The notes under the pieces are model-generated. The model did not search any database. It was not told the origin of the DNA and worked only from the letters and a program-made list of their open reading frames with translations. This document shows, piece by piece, positions 32,649 to 44,396 of a DNA stretch of 64,000 nt. The number at the start of each line of letters is the position of its first letter. The stretch's first letter is position 1. Origin of the DNA: Musa acuminata AAA Group (Eukaryota > Streptophyta > Magnoliopsida > Zingiberales > Musaceae); NCBI RefSeq assembly GCF_036884655.1, contig NC_088356.1, forward strand, positions 18,801,501 through 18,865,500. Direction: 5' to 3'. The position numbers and the translations under genes were made by a program.

Positions 32649-33300
32649 ATGGCCATTGATAACTCGGTGAAAGCACAAATGGAAGCATTGGAAATCAGAA
32701 TTGAGAACCGATTGCAAGAAACACTTAATGATTTCAAAAAGAGCCTACTAGAGAGCCTCATCAAATTTCAACAAAATGGGGGCTCATGTTCTACGTTGTA
32801 CAGATATGAAAATACAGGAAAAGGGCTCCAAGATTGTGACACAAATTACTCACAGATGAAGATGGAATTTCCGAGATGGAAAGATGGAGATCCGACCAAT
32901 TGGATCTCTAAGGCAGAAATTTTTTTCCGTTTTCACAGAACCCTTGAAGAATCCAAGGTAGAAGTAGCCTCAATCCAGCTCAAGGGAGATGCACTCCAGT
33001 GGTACGATTGGTATGAAACTTTCCCCGGAGTTCCTTCGTGGGAGCAGTTCAAAAGAGGGCTTCTTGTTCGCTTTGGCCTATCCGAATATAAGAATGTTAA
33101 TTGCTAGCTCGCCAAAATTCATCAAACTTCTACAGTGTTAGAATATCATAGTAGGTTTGAAAGATTGTCAAATCAAGCTAGAGATTGGTCGGACCGACAA
33201 CTTCTAGATACATTTATTGAATGGCTTATTCCAGAGATCCAGTGTGAAGTTAAGGCTCGTCAACCCCGTACTATGATAGCTGTGATCTCATTTTAAATCT
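32649..33300 (+). pseudogene. gag: Chromovirus A gag
   Basis: The ATG at 32649 starts MAIDNSVKAQMEALEIRIENR, a coiled-coil N-terminus also seen in B. The Gag domain shows FPRWKDGDPTNWISKAEIFF and LKGDALQWYDWYE. TAG at 33105 replaces a CAG kept in B, and another stop at about 33295 precedes a frame change. Together with B this marks a Reina-like gag; the lineage is an inference. Confidence 0.88.
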
Positions 33301-33340
33301 ACATGAGAAAAAAATTAGCAAGGAAAGATCAGCAAGGGGT

Positions 33341-33930
33341 TTGTATTATGATGAAAAATGGAGTATGGAGCACCGATGTAAACAAGGGCAACTTCTGATG
33401 ATTGAACCAATTGGAGAGGAACCGAAAGCTAAGAATGTGGACTCCGATCATGAAGGTATAAATTCTAATGAAGATGTTGGACCCACCATACATACAATGC
33501 ATGCATTAGCCAACTACTCTAACCCGCAAACTATGGAAGTTGGCAAAACTTTGGAACATCAGCCTGTTATAGTTTTGATTGATACCGGTAGCACTAACAA
33601 TTTTATGAACAGTGAGACTATTGACCGATTGGCCCACCATATTGAAGACTATGACAGATTCGAAGTAAAGATCGTTGATGGATGAATTTTCACTTGTGAT
33701 AGCAAAGGTTCAAAGATAAAATTAATTATACAGGGTCAAAAGTTTCATGCAATAATTACTACACTGAAAGACCGACCTGTTGCTTACACTATCAAAAAGT
33801 GGAGACCATACGTACTTGATCAACGGGTTGTGATGTGTTGCAAATAGTCTATGGCTAAAGTGCTGAAAGAGAAGCTCCCTGAGATTGATGCTGCTCAGCC
33901 TTGATGACAAGGCTGATTTGAAGAGGGAGG
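33341..33930 (+). pseudogene. pol: A zinc finger and protease remnant, followed by a large deletion
   Basis: The zinc finger (DEKWSMEHRCKQG) has lost its first Cys pair compared with B (LCWHCDEPWSREHRC). The protease keeps LIDTGSTNNFMN with its D at 33581, then TGA at 33683 fits a mutated CGA. RT, RNase H, integrase and chromodomain are missing: sequence jumps from protease-like text to the element tail (GACAAGGCTGATTTGAAGAG) near 33900. Confidence 0.85.
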
Positions 33931-33981
33931 AACTGTTAGGACCCTTTTTCTGAGCTTTTGAATAATGTTTATTGAGTCTGT

Positions 33982-34375
33982 TGTTAGGACTCTAGCTTGG
34001 AGAGTCCTAATTGAGAGGGACATTCATGTAAAACTATTAGGACTCTAGCTAGGAGAGTCCTAATTGAGAGGGGCATTCATATAGGAGGTGTTTTCTTAGA
34101 GAAGAATTAGGAGTTGTAAGGGAATAGGAGTCTTGACTAGGAGTCCTATTAGGAGTTAGTTAGAAGTAAGAGTCTTAAGTAGGAGTCCTATTATGAGTTA
34201 GGGTTTAGAAGCCCTATAAATAGCCATATATTCCTTCTCTTTTCATAAGTAATAGATGAATCTTTTCTGCAACCTTTGAGCAGCAACTTAGAAGGAGGAA
34301 CCCTTATAGAGTTCCAAGGAGGCCGATCCCCTAAAGAGGTCAACCCCAAGTTTAGAATCTGCAAGGGTTCTAACA
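33982..34375 (+). repeat. B 5' LTR
   Basis: It starts TGTTAGGACTCTAGC and ends GGGTTCTAACA. Two tandem units of a stem-forming motif (AGGACTC...GAGTCCT) open the LTR. The TATA box CTATAAATAG is at 34214-34223. Confidence 0.9.
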
Positions 34376-34377
34376 CC

Positions 34378-34389
34378 TGGTATCATAGC
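34378..34389 (+). promoter_or_regulatory. B primer-binding site (one mismatch)
   Basis: TGGTATCATAGC lies two bases after the LTR and differs from the usual TGGTATCAGAGC by one base. Confidence 0.8.
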
Positions 34390-35709
34390 AATGTTCTTGG
34401 CATCTCGCTGCCCTTCCACTGCCATCCATCAGCCCTCCACAACCACCCAAAGCAATTCCAACAATTGCTTAAAAGATCGTCGCCGAATTCCGCCATGATC
34501 TCCACCACCGCGGATCATCCTTTGATCTCCCCGTGAATTGCAACCGGTTCTGGTTTCCTACCTTACTGCTACTGCAATTTAGTTATCCTTATTCGAAAAT
34601 CCAAAAAAAAAACTGTTCCTATATTGCTGCATAAAACTTTCGTCACAAAGTTTTCATCTCTACGACGAAAGATACATTGCAGAATTCCAGCCGCATAGTA
34701 CCATTTGTTTGATCTTGCTACTATGCTTTTTCTATCCAAATTTCTATGAAATTTTTATGATATCTTTGACACTTCCTAACAGCAGATTTCTCTTTGGTTC
34801 TTTCAAAAAATTCTCAATATAAACCATTGATCTTTTATGTCAAATCTGCTATACTTGAAAATCTGCACTGTAAAATTTCAGCCGCATAGCACTGTTTGTT
34901 TGATCTTGATACTACATTGTTTCTATCCAAATCTCTACAAAATTTTTATGATAGCTTTGACACTTCCTAACAGTGGATTTTCCTTTGGTTTCATAAAAAA
35001 TTTCTCAATATAGACCATTGATCTTTTACGTCCAATCTGCTATACCTAAAAATCTGTGCTGCAGAAAATTTCAGCCGCATATTGTTGCCTTAACCCATCT
35101 ATTTGCAATATTTTTTTAATGAAATTTCTTATCCACTTCATAAATCATCTTGGCTTCCATCTAAGATTAATCTATTAAGAAATTCATCTCTAAAAATAAT
35201 TTTATGTTGCTGCAAATTTTTGTTGTAACCCGCTGAAATTTTTCGACGAGAATTTTGCAATCGCAACTTGCACCAATTTCCTTGCTGTTATACTGCCGAA
35301 ATTTTCTTGATTAAATTAGATATCCTTGCTATCATATAAACTGTGATTTTTCTATCAATTCTCTCCTCAATTCTCTCAAGTTTTTGGTGGAAATTACGTC
35401 GAGAAACAGTTGTTTCTTCGACGACAATTCTACTCTTACAAGACAGCACATACTTGCTGTAACTTCCACTGATTTCTATCAAACCTTTGCTACCATCTAT
35501 CACAGATACAAAACATTCATCCATAGCCCTAAAACTCCACTAAACCACACCCTCAAACTGCACCCAAAACAGCCACAAAACAAGCCTAAATTGTAGCCTA
35601 CATCCATCGATCCACCAATCCTTTCGACCATCACTTCTCTCAACTATATATGCCTTTAACCTGACAACAAAAGAGAGATCTTAACATCATAGATTTGGAG
35701 GCATATACT
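34390..35709 (+). other. B leader (noncoding, internally repeated)
   Basis: There is no gene in this 1.3-kb stretch. A roughly 180-bp segment containing CAGCCGCATAG, TTTGTTTGATCTTG and TGACACTTCCTAACAG is repeated at about 34690, 34880 and (partly) 35070. Confidence 0.75.
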
Positions 35710-36715
35710 ATGACATCTAAGGAGGCAATCAATGCTAAATTCGAAGCCTTGGAGGCACGAATGGAGGATAAGATTCGGACGCTCTTTACCGAACTCAGAT
35801 TAGGCCGACCACTAAGCCCGAAAAAATCATATCACAGAGAGAGCTTTGCCCAATCGCACCAGGCCCGAAGAGATGAGTTCCAAGGGAGGGGAGGCTCTAT
35901 GACTGAACCCAACTATCCATACATGAGAGTGGACTTCCCTAGATGGGAAGAAGGAGACCCGATTGGTTGGATCTCGCGCGCGGAGTGATATTTTCAGTAC
36001 CACAAAACCACGGATGCATCTATGGTGAAAATTACAGCTATACATCTTGAAGGGGATGCTATACAGTGTTTTGACTGGTTTGAACATACTTATGGAGTCC
36101 TTTCATGGCAATAATTCAAAGAAGGACTGCTGATCTGCTTCAGACCAATCGATTACGAGAATATTGACGGACAACTAGCAAAGATCCGACAAACTTCCAC
36201 CATTCAGGAGTACCAAACCAGGTTTGAAAGGTTATCTAATCAAACTCATGATTGGTCTCAAAAACAGCTATTGAGGACCTTCATTGAGGGCTTGAAGCCG
36301 GAGATCCTAGGAGAAGTTAAAGCGCGACAATCGTATATGCTTATGGCAGCCATCTTTTTCGCACGACATCAAGAGGAGCAATTGAACCATGAAGCTCAGA
36401 GGACTAGGGTCGCTCCTCAACTAGTAATATTGAAACCCTCAACCCCCCCTACTATTGACCAAGTCCCTACACCAAAGGTTAACAAGAGAAGAGCTTCGGG
36501 AGCGATATGCGAAGGGGTTATGTTGGCATTGTGATGAGCCGTGGAGCCGTGAGCATCGCTGTAGTAAAGGAGGACTTCTTATGATTGAACCGATAGAAGA
36601 AGAGGTCATTGAACATTCAGAAGAGAGCCTTGAACATGAAGAAAGAGATGCAGAAGAAGAGCCACAACCGACCGAAGTTACGGTACATACACTAGCTGGC
36701 TACTCAAACCCATAA
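35710..36715 (+). pseudogene. gag: B gag with zinc finger
   Basis: ATG at 35710 starts MTSKEAINAKFEALEARMED. The Gag domain shows YMRVDFPRWEEGDPIGWIS, and stops at 35986 and about 36111 fit mutated TGG and CAA/CAG. A frameshift near 36470 leads to the zinc finger (LCWHCDEPWSREHRC, from about 36518) and an acidic tail. TAA at 36713 precedes protease in the same frame. Confidence 0.87.
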
Positions 36716-36718
36716 ACG

Positions 36719-37354
36719 ATGAAAGTTGGAGGCCTTCTCAAACAACAACCGATCACTGTTCTCATCGACACGGGCAACACTAATAACTTCCTAAACAGTA
36801 AGGTTGCTGTCCATATGAACTTACCTATTGAGAATTGCAGCAAGTTTGTCGTTAAGGTCGCCAACGGACGGATTTTGAAGTGTGATCGTAGGTGCCCGCA
36901 GGTGAAACTGTTGCTGCAGGACCAAGAGATAATTGCATATTTCTTCCTCCTCCCTCTTGATGATCATGAGGCCATACTAAGAATTAAATGGTTGATGACA
37001 TTAGGTGATATTTCTTGGAATTTTATGCAACTATTTATAAAATTTTACAGTAAGGAGAAATCGGTGATACTGCATGGGAAACGTGAGGGCGACGTAACGA
37101 TGATTTGCACACAACAAATGGAGAAGGTTTTGCATAAAGCATGCAGGGGCTTTTTGGTACAACTTGAGCAGCAAATTAAAGGAGAGCCAATAGAATTTGA
37201 AGATCCAAACCTATTTCCTTTGCTTGCTGAATTTTCAGATATATTTGACGAGCCGCACAACCTACCTCTTACTCGTCGTCATGATCATTGTATAATGATT
37301 TTTCCAGTCAAATCTTCAGCAAATACTCAGCCATATCAGAATCCACATCTCTAG
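36719..37354 (+). pseudogene. pol: B aspartic protease and linker to RT
   Basis: The catalytic LIDTGNTNNFLN has its D at 36767. The chromovirus linker follows (FFLLPLDDHEAILRIKWL and LPLTRRHDHCI). The TAG at 37352 is probably a mutated CAG, and the same frame continues into RT. Confidence 0.85.
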
Positions 37355-37384
37355 AAGGATGAAATAGAAAGAATTTTAAAAGAG

Positions 37385-37897
37385 ATGCTTGAAATAGGAG
37401 TTATTCGGCCAAGTTGCAACCTCTACTTTTCACCGGTGCTACTTGTACGCAAGAAGGACGGAACATGGCGAATATGCGTTGATTACCAAGCTCTCAATGG
37501 CATAACCATCAAGAACAAATACCTTATTCCAAGAGCAGATGAATTGCTAGATGAAAGGAAGCACAAATCTTCACAAAGCTGGACCTTCGATACGAATATT
37601 ATCAAATACGAGTGTATGAAGAAGTCATACCGAAAATCGCCTTTTGAACACACAACGGCCACTACAAATTTTTACTTTCTTCAACAAAAGGTGAAATATC
37701 TTGGGCATATCATATCAGAGGAAGGTGTGACAGTGGACCCCTTCAAAATTGAAGCAATGCAAAACTGGCCTACCTTGAGGAATATAAAATTGCTACATGG
37801 CTTTTTCGGTTTAATAGGCTACTACCGTAAGTTCGTGAAAAACTATGGAAAGATCAGTGCACCACTTACTTCCTTACTGGAAAAAGATGTATTCTAA
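37385..37897 (+). pseudogene. pol: B reverse transcriptase lacking its catalytic core
   Basis: N-terminal RT motifs are clear (SPVLLVRKKDGTWRICVDYQALN). From about 37555 the frame is shifted, and then a deletion joins the fingers to the thumb (QQKVKYLGHIISEEGVTVDP), removing the YxDD box. The segment ends at TAA 37895. Confidence 0.87.
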
Positions 37898-38432
37898 TGG
37901 TCGGGCAGAGCCTCCACTACCTTCGACAAACTTAAGGCAGCCATAACGACGACGCCGGTGCTAGCGCTACCATATTTCAACCGACCCTTCATCATTAAGG
38001 CCGATGCATCTGGAGACAGAATGGGAGACGTTCTCATGCAAGATGGTCGACCACTCACATACATTAGCAAGACATTGTCTCCCCCCTATCAAAACATGTT
38101 AACATATGATAAGGAGATGCTCGCCATTATGTACGCAGCAACGAGGTGGAGATCGTACTTGATCAGGCGATACTTTCAAATCAAGACTGACCATAAAAGC
38201 CTAAAATATCTCTTGGAGCAGAAGATATCTTCCCCCGAGCAGCAAAAATAGGTAACAAAACTTCTTGGATTTGATTATGAAATAACTTATAAAAGGTGGA
38301 AAGAGAATGTTGTTGCAAATGCGCTTTCGCAGCTACTTGAGCAAGCTGAATTTTCGGTCGTTTTACTTCCAACCAGCGACTTCCTTGAGGATATTAAGAT
38401 GGAATGGCAGGAAGATTTAGAGATTAGTAAGA
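37898..38432 (+). pseudogene. pol: B RNase H
   Basis: In frame with the RT thumb; it contains FIIKADASGDRMGDVLMQDG, LTYDKEMLAIMYA and IKTDHKSLKYLLEQ, the gypsy RNase H set. TAG at about 38249 interrupts it before DYEITYKRWKENVVANALSQ. Confidence 0.86.
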
Positions 38433-38436
38433 TCAA

Positions 38437-38456
38437 AAAAAAAAAAAAAAAAAATA
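38437..38456 (+). repeat. A-tract of about 20 bases inside B pol
   Basis: A near-pure A run lies between RNase H and the integrase remnant. The integrase N-terminus and first catalytic aspartate expected here are absent, so the tract marks a deletion joint. Confidence 0.75.
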
Positions 38457-38896
38457 GAGGAAGCACCAAGCTCCGTGGCTCATTATAATCGGGACTCAAA
38501 AGAATTATTCTATAAGGGACGCATTGTGCTTGTGACAAATTCTACTTGCATCTTCAAGAGCAGATTTTGGACAAGGTTATTCCATATGCAGGGTACTAAA
38601 TTGAAATGGAGTACGATATATCACTCACAAACCAACAGCCAGACGGAAGTTTTAAATAGGTGCTTGGATACAACCCAAAGCCACTCACCAAATATGACTA
38701 CCCAAAGAGAACTCCAAACCCAGCCAAGTGCTATTATTGATCGACGGATCGTGACTCAATGACGACGACCCACTAATGAAGTGCTAATATAGTGGGCGAA
38801 CCTACCAATAAAAGATGCCACTTGGGAGAACTATGACGACTTGAAGATCAAATTCTCAGAATTCACAAATCATCAACCTCGAGGACAAGGCTGATT
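38457..38896 (+). pseudogene. pol: B integrase remnant and chromodomain
   Basis: A short integrase piece around the catalytic glutamate remains (YHSQTNSQTEVLNR). At about 38725-38880, in broken frames, the tail reads AIIDRRIV, NEVLI-WANLPIKDATWENYDDLKI, the pattern of a chromodomain fused to gypsy integrase. Chromodomains of chromoviruses guide integration to marked chromatin. The central integrase core is lost. Confidence 0.8.
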
Positions 38897-38898
38897 TG

Positions 38899-38910
38899 AA
38901 GAGGGTGGGT
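38899..38910 (+). promoter_or_regulatory. B polypurine tract
   Basis: AAGAGGGTGGGT precedes the 3' LTR at 38912, with one T and one unusual end base. Confidence 0.7.
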
Positions 38911-38911
38911 C

Positions 38912-39348
38912 TGTTAGGACTCTAGCTTGGAGAGTCCTAATTGAGAGGGACATTCATGTAAAACTGTTAGGACTCTAGCTAGGAGAGTCCTAATTGAGAG
39001 GGACATTCTGTTAGGACTCTAGCCAGGAGAGTCCTAATTGAGAGGGGCATTCATGTAGAAGGTGTTTTCTTAGAGAAGAATTAGGAGTTGTAAGGGAATA
39101 GGAGTCTTGACTAGGAGTCCTATTAGGAGTTGGTTAGAAGTAAGAGTCTTAAGTAGGAGTCCTATTAGGTGTTAGGGTTTAGAAACCCTATAAATAGCCA
39201 TGTATTCCTTCTCTTTTCATAAGCAATAATGAATCTTTTCTGCAGCCTTTGAGCAGCAACTTGGAGAGAGGAACCCCTATAGAGTTCCAAGGAGGCCGAT
39301 CCCCTAAAGAGATCAACCCCAAGTTTAGAATCTGCAAGGGTTCTAACA
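38912..39348 (+). repeat. B 3' LTR with three opening repeat units
   Basis: It is like the 5' LTR but has three, not two, copies of the roughly 45-52 bp opening unit. This accounts for most of the 43-bp length difference. The TATA box is at 39188-39197. Confidence 0.9.
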
Positions 39349-39739
39349 TCTGCTTAGTCCAATTGTTTATTGAGTCGATTTGGTTCAGTTAGAGTCAAAT
39401 AGAGGTTTATTTAATATTTATTTATTATTAAAGTTCAAGTCCTGATGGACTCTGGGTGGAACTCTATAAATAGGGATGTAACTACTTCTTTTCAGTAATC
39501 TATGAAAAATACTATTTTGTCTTTTGACAAACCCTAGGAGGCCGATCCCCTCGAAGTGATCAAGGAGGGCCGATCCTCTCGAAGCGATCAAGGAGGGTCG
39601 ATTCCCTCGAAGTAATCAAGGAGACCGATCCCCTCAAAGTGATCATTATCATCCCCTTTAATCCTATTTCTTCCACGATAAGACCTTAGGGTCTTATCAA
39701 TTGGTATCAGAGCGACGATAAGACTTTAGGGTCTTATCA

Positions 39740-41334
39740 TAATCATTCTCCTATGTTTCAAAAATTCTTTAAATGCCTTATGTGATGACTGAAAATTAAT
39801 TTGCTTTATGATGAATCACGAATCATGACTTGATCTATGATATTGATATATTTTAATCATGATCCTTGGTTGTATAATTCTTTTGCTTTATTAAAAGGAT
39901 TTGTCGAATGAATCATGTCCTTCTTGAATTTTCTTGATATCATGACATGATTTTGTAATATGGCCTGTATAATGATTAAAATTTTTTGGCCATTGATTTC
40001 TCCCTTCTTTTCGGTAATGACATAGGGGGAGAAAGATTGCTAGCTCAAGGCAAATGCTGGCTAGCTTGTACTCGTCCCTTCTTTTCGACAAAAACAAAGG
40101 GGAGAAAGCTTTTGCTAGTTAGAACATGCAAAGAAAAGCAAAGTGCAATCTTGCATAAGAAGCAAGTGTTGAATTGCCATGATTGAACTTAAGAATCTTG
40201 CTATGCTTTTGTGCTTATATGTGGTGATGAAAATCTAGCTTCATGTTACAAAAACTTGCATATCTTTTAAAACAGCTAGAGCTACTTCTCCTTTTGTTGA
40301 TGACAAAGGGGGAGAAATATATGAATTAATGCTCTAAGTGCTATATTTGAATTTGAATTATGTTAAGATATCAAAAGAAGCTTGTATCGAAATATATGGT
40401 AAATTGATAATCAAAATGCTATGATTGCCATATGCCATGTTTGCATCATGTTAAGATATCAAGAACTTGCATCATAATTTTACTTGATGATATCTTGACA
40501 TGTGATGAAATGCTACGATTTGTTGCTAAAATGATGCATGCAATACTTATGCTTTTTATGTGATGTATTGCATATGATATGAATCATGATTAAAATTGTC
40601 TTAATTTGAATTCAAGATTTATCTCAATTATGGAATAAGAATGATTACTCACCTTTGTCATGATTTAGAAATTGGCATAAAGGGTCTTCCCTTCTTTAAA
40701 AAGGGTCTTCCCTTCTTTTTGACAATGACTAAGGGGGAGATAACTAGCGTGCACAATTCAAGAATAAAGCAGAAATTACACTTCTCAAAAGAGAAGAAAT
40801 TGCTATCTTGAACATCATCGAGAATTGCTAGCTTGAAACATCAAGAAAATGCAAAAATGTGCTATCGTGCCTATCTTAAGAAAAGCAAATATGCCAACTT
40901 GCATTTCTTTGAATTTGCTAGCTTGTAAAACTTGCATATTTCAAGAAGCAAGAGTTGCTTTCTTGAACATCTCTAAATTGCTAGCTTGCAAGTTCTAAAA
41001 TATTGTAAAATTGCTAGATTGCATGATGATAAAAATTTAATATTATGTTGTTCATGCAATGAGTTGAACTTATATTACAAACACAAAGAATAGTTGTACT
41101 TCTCCTTTTTGTTGATGACATAGGGGGAAAAGTATGTTAATGACATGACATGTTAATGCATAAGTTTATGATGACGTGTTGCAAGTATTCATGATGAATA
41201 TTGCAATGACTTGAATTCAGTTTGAATTCAAGGTTCTATCAATATGGCATATTGATATGGGGAGTTTGTTTAAACTCCGGGAGTTAAGTTTAACTCCGTC
41301 ATCAATTGGTTGTCATTATAAAAAAGGAGGAGAT
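39740..41334 (+). other. S3 3' noncoding region with repeated polypurine-like motifs
   Basis: There is no gene here. This 1.6-kb region, right of the A insertion, belongs to Sirevirus S3. Motifs like GATGACAAAGGGGGAGAAA occur at about 40015, 40086, 40298, 40721 and 41113, before the true polypurine tract at 41320-41334. TTGCTAGCTTG wording also recurs. Multiple polypurine motifs in this place are known for Sireviruses. Confidence 0.82.
41179..41297 (+). promoter_or_regulatory. S3 hairpin cluster (five stems)
   Basis: TTGCAA-TATTCAT pairs with ATGAATATTGCAA (41179-41206, one bulged G). CTTGAATTCA pairs with TGAATTCAAG (41210-41232). TATCAATAT pairs with ATATTGATA (41237-41257). GGAGTTT pairs with AAACTCC (41261-41278). 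GGAGTTAA pairs with TTAACTCC (41280-41297). The first stem differs in sequence from that of S2, S4, S5 and S8 but takes its place. Confidence 0.8.
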
Positions 41335-42762
41335 TGTTGAATCTTGGATTTTGATGATGACATCAATTGTTATTTGTTATCTAATCCATATATTGAGATA
41401 AATGTGTAGGATTAACTACGATAAAAGTAAGACATACAGTAGGAGTTGTGCCGGAGTCAAGACTATGATCACGTTAGGAGTTCGAGAGCTCGACGAAAGT
41501 TTGGACGGTCATCGGAGGTTCTACGGGAATAAATCCGAGAAGTCCAGGAGCTTGCCAAAAGAAGCTCGTCGGAACTCGCCAAGTGGATCGTCGCAAGTCC
41601 AGGAGTTTGCTGGAAGTCTGTCGGAGCATCGCCGAAGGGTCGTCGGATGTTCGTCGGAAGCTCGCCGGAAGAAGCGATTGACGCATCGGAGCAAGTTGCA
41701 GTAAATATCTTAAGAAATTCGTAGTTAGCATGATGATTAAGTTATAAATGGGAGGTGATCCCATTAACTTAATCTTTGGGCAATTGGGCCCTTGAAAGAC
41801 CCAAATTGAGCCGAATGGATCAGCCTATTCGGACCTAGATTACTTGGCCAATGGTTGCACCGCCCAGGGCTCAGTCTCCGAGCTCTGGCTGGGCGGTGCA
41901 ACCGCCTGAACTCGGTCTCCGAGCTCTGGCTGGGCGGTGCAACCGCCCCAGTCAGGCGGTCGCACCGCCCAGAGGCTCAGTCTCCGAGCTCTGCTAGGTG
42001 GTGCAACCGCCAGACCCCGAAATTCCGAGAATTGACAGTTTTGATCCGAAATTTAAACTGGTTTGGGGCCTATAAATACCCCACTCTTTCAGCAATGAAA
42101 GAGCAACCAAAAGCCACTGAAATTCTGATCTTACTCTGTAATTTTTAGAGCTCAAAAGTGTTGTATGAGTTAAAAGTTCTTCTCCCTCTTTTCTTCCAAG
42201 TTCTGATCTTTTAAGAGAGGAGAGAAAATTCTGTAAGGGTTGTCTCCTAAGCCCGTCAAAAAGAGTGAAACTATAAAAGGGTGGTCGGCCTTCACCTATT
42301 GAAGGAAGGCCTCTAGTGGACGTCGGTGACCTCGTCGGTGGAGGAAGCCAGAAGTGGATGTAGGTCAAGATTGACCAAACCACTCTAAAATTACGGTGCT
42401 CTCTGGTTTGCATTTACTTTGAGCATATTATCTTTACTACAAACCTCCTCAATAGCTTACTACCTTCTGTGAATTTATGATCGTGTTTCAAAGTTCAGTA
42501 TTTTCTGAATTTTTAGACATAAATCAGTTTTATCATACGAACATCATATTTCAGTTTGCGATTACATTCTGATTTCCATCATAACTGCAAACTGCCCTTA
42601 TAGATTCGCTTTAACTGCATCTTGCTTGATCACAAGTGAAAGTGATTTACGAATCGGCTTTTCTATCGAAATCACTCTTATCGTACGAATGCAGTTTTAA
42701 TCATCGAAAGTTTTCCACTGCACTAATTCACACCCCCCCTCTTAGTGCTCTTGATCCTAACA
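41335..42762 (+). repeat. S3 3' LTR (subfamily 1)
   Basis: It starts TGTTGAATCTTGG and ends TTGATCCTAACA, 1428 bp. A palindrome array lies at 41852-42012 and a TATA box (TATAAATACC) at 42071. GAAAA (42763-42767) is the presumed duplication in S4. Confidence 0.92.
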
Positions 42763-43039
42763 GAAAATTCTTATCTCTTGTCAAAGTGATAATTGTCTTT
42801 TATCATTCGACTTGAAAATGATTTTCATAGCTTGAAATTATGAGAAATACGAAGTTTCATATTTGCCCATGCTTATAGAGAATAACGATAAGTTCAACGG
42901 ATGGAACTTATCAGTTTAGGCTTGAATTCAAAGAGACTGAATTCAAGTGTTTTTATCTTCTCATAATATGGCATATAGATAGGGGGAGTTATGTTTAACT
43001 CCGTCATCAATTGATTGTAAACATCAAAAAGGGGGAGAT
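42763..43039 (+). other. S4 3' noncoding region, hairpins and polypurine tract
   Basis: This is the right part of the S4 tail after the S3 insertion. GATAAGTTC pairs with GAACTTATC (42887-42912), CTTGAATTCA with TGAATTCAAG (42921-42947) and GGAGTTA with TAACTCC (42985-43002). The polypurine tract AAAAAGGGGGAGA ends at 43038. Confidence 0.82.
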
Positions 43040-44322
43040 TGTTGAATCTCGGATTTTGATGATGAAATCAATTGATGGGTTAATTGATCAAATCCATATT
43101 ATTGAGTTAAGTGTGTAGGATTATCTATGATAGACTAAAAACATAAAGCAAGGATACCAGAGTTAAGTTCGATGGGTGTTTGAGAGTCCAAAGATTCGTC
43201 GGAGATGCTACCGGAACCAACCGAAAAGAAATCGGGGACTTGTCGGAGTTTTCGGAAGTCCGCCGAAGAGATCATCGGAGGTTCGCAGAGATCACCAAGA
43301 AGGCTCGGCTACTCACTGAACTTGCCACAAGATTGGGAGCCTACTAGGAGTCCGTTGGAAGAAATTCAAGGGTGTATCGGAAGTCCGCCGGAAGATCGCC
43401 GGAAAGCTCGCCGGAAGGAGACTTGACGTTTGCCATTTAAAAACTTGCTTAGAACTATGTTTTCAGTTGTGTAGTTTACATGTAATTAGGGTTAGGATTA
43501 AGGGATAATCCTATATCCTGGTTAGGGGTCAACTGAGCCTGAATATGACCTAGTTTAGGCCAGATTTGAAGCCCAACCAGTAACCCAAAAGGTCGGGCGG
43601 TAGTACCACCGGACTGGGTGGTGGCACCGCCCAGAACCAGAGAGGTCCGGCGGTGGCACCGTTGGACTGGGCGGTGGCACCGCCCAACACCCGAGAAGTC
43701 CGGTGGTGGCACCGTCGGACTGTGCGGTGGCACCGCCAGTACATTGTCAATGTCAGATATTGACGGGCGGTGGCACCATCAGCATCAGGAACCCAAGAGA
43801 ATTTAAAATTTAGAGCCCAAATTTGAATCCTCTTAGGGCTTATAAATACCCCTCAATTCTCAGTAGAGAATACAACTTTTGAGAAGCAATAGATTGAGAA
43901 AAAAAAAAGCCTTAGCAAAGTCTTTAGCCAGTCTTATTTTCAATTGCTTGAGTGTTCACCTCCTTCTTTCTCGTTGAAAATTTGTAAGAGTGTGAACCAC
44001 TATAAAAGGTTGTAAGAGGGGTATTTGTCCTTCCCCTTCAAAGTGATTTGCTAGTGGAAGTTGGGAGCCTCTTCGAAGAAGGCTTCGCAAGTGGATGTAG
44101 GTCATTTTGACCGAACCACTTTAAATTGTTGTGTTCCTTGAATGTGTGAGTTCTTACTTTTCTAAAATTGTTATTTACACTACTGGTAGCTTTTGGTTTT
44201 CATCTACTCAAGTTACTATCAAAACGAAATCTCCTCGTATTTACGAATTCGTTATTAAACTTACAAGTTTTAATCCGCTGCACTAATTCACCCCCCCTCT
44301 TAGTGCCACTCCGATCCTAACA
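43040..44322 (+). repeat. S4 3' LTR (subfamily 2)
   Basis: It starts TGTTGAATCTCGG and ends CCGATCCTAACA, 1283 bp. The palindrome array is at 43596-43770 and the TATA box at 43841. AATCC (44323-44327) is the presumed duplication in S5. Confidence 0.92.
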
Positions 44323-44396
44323 AATCCTACATCTTCTTGAACTTACAAGTTTTAATCTACTCTTGTTAATTATTTATCTTCATAATAGTAGTATTT

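Larger units (their letters stand above)
33982..39348 (+). mobile_element. Chromovirus B (gypsy), degenerate full-length copy
   Basis: LTRs of 394 and 437 bp flank a primer site, leader, gag, protease, partial RT, RNase H, partial integrase, chromodomain remnant and polypurine tract. The flanks are TCTGT and TCTGC, a target duplication with one mismatch. It is inserted in the A 3' LTR. The RT lacks the catalytic aspartate box and many stops are present, so it is dead. Confidence 0.9.
33934..39739 (+). repeat. A 3' LTR, split by element B
   Basis: The first 48 bp (33934-33981) and the rest (39354-39739) join at the B insertion site. The start TGTTAGGACCCTTTTTCTG matches the C LTR. The TATA box is at 39464-39473, and four GATC(C/G)...TCGAAG repeats at 39540-39640 mirror those in C. 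The end contains LTR-end hairpin, TTGGTATCAGAGC, then the hairpin again (39675-39739), so a primer site lies inside this 3' LTR. TAATC (39740) is the presumed target duplication in S3. Confidence 0.88.
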
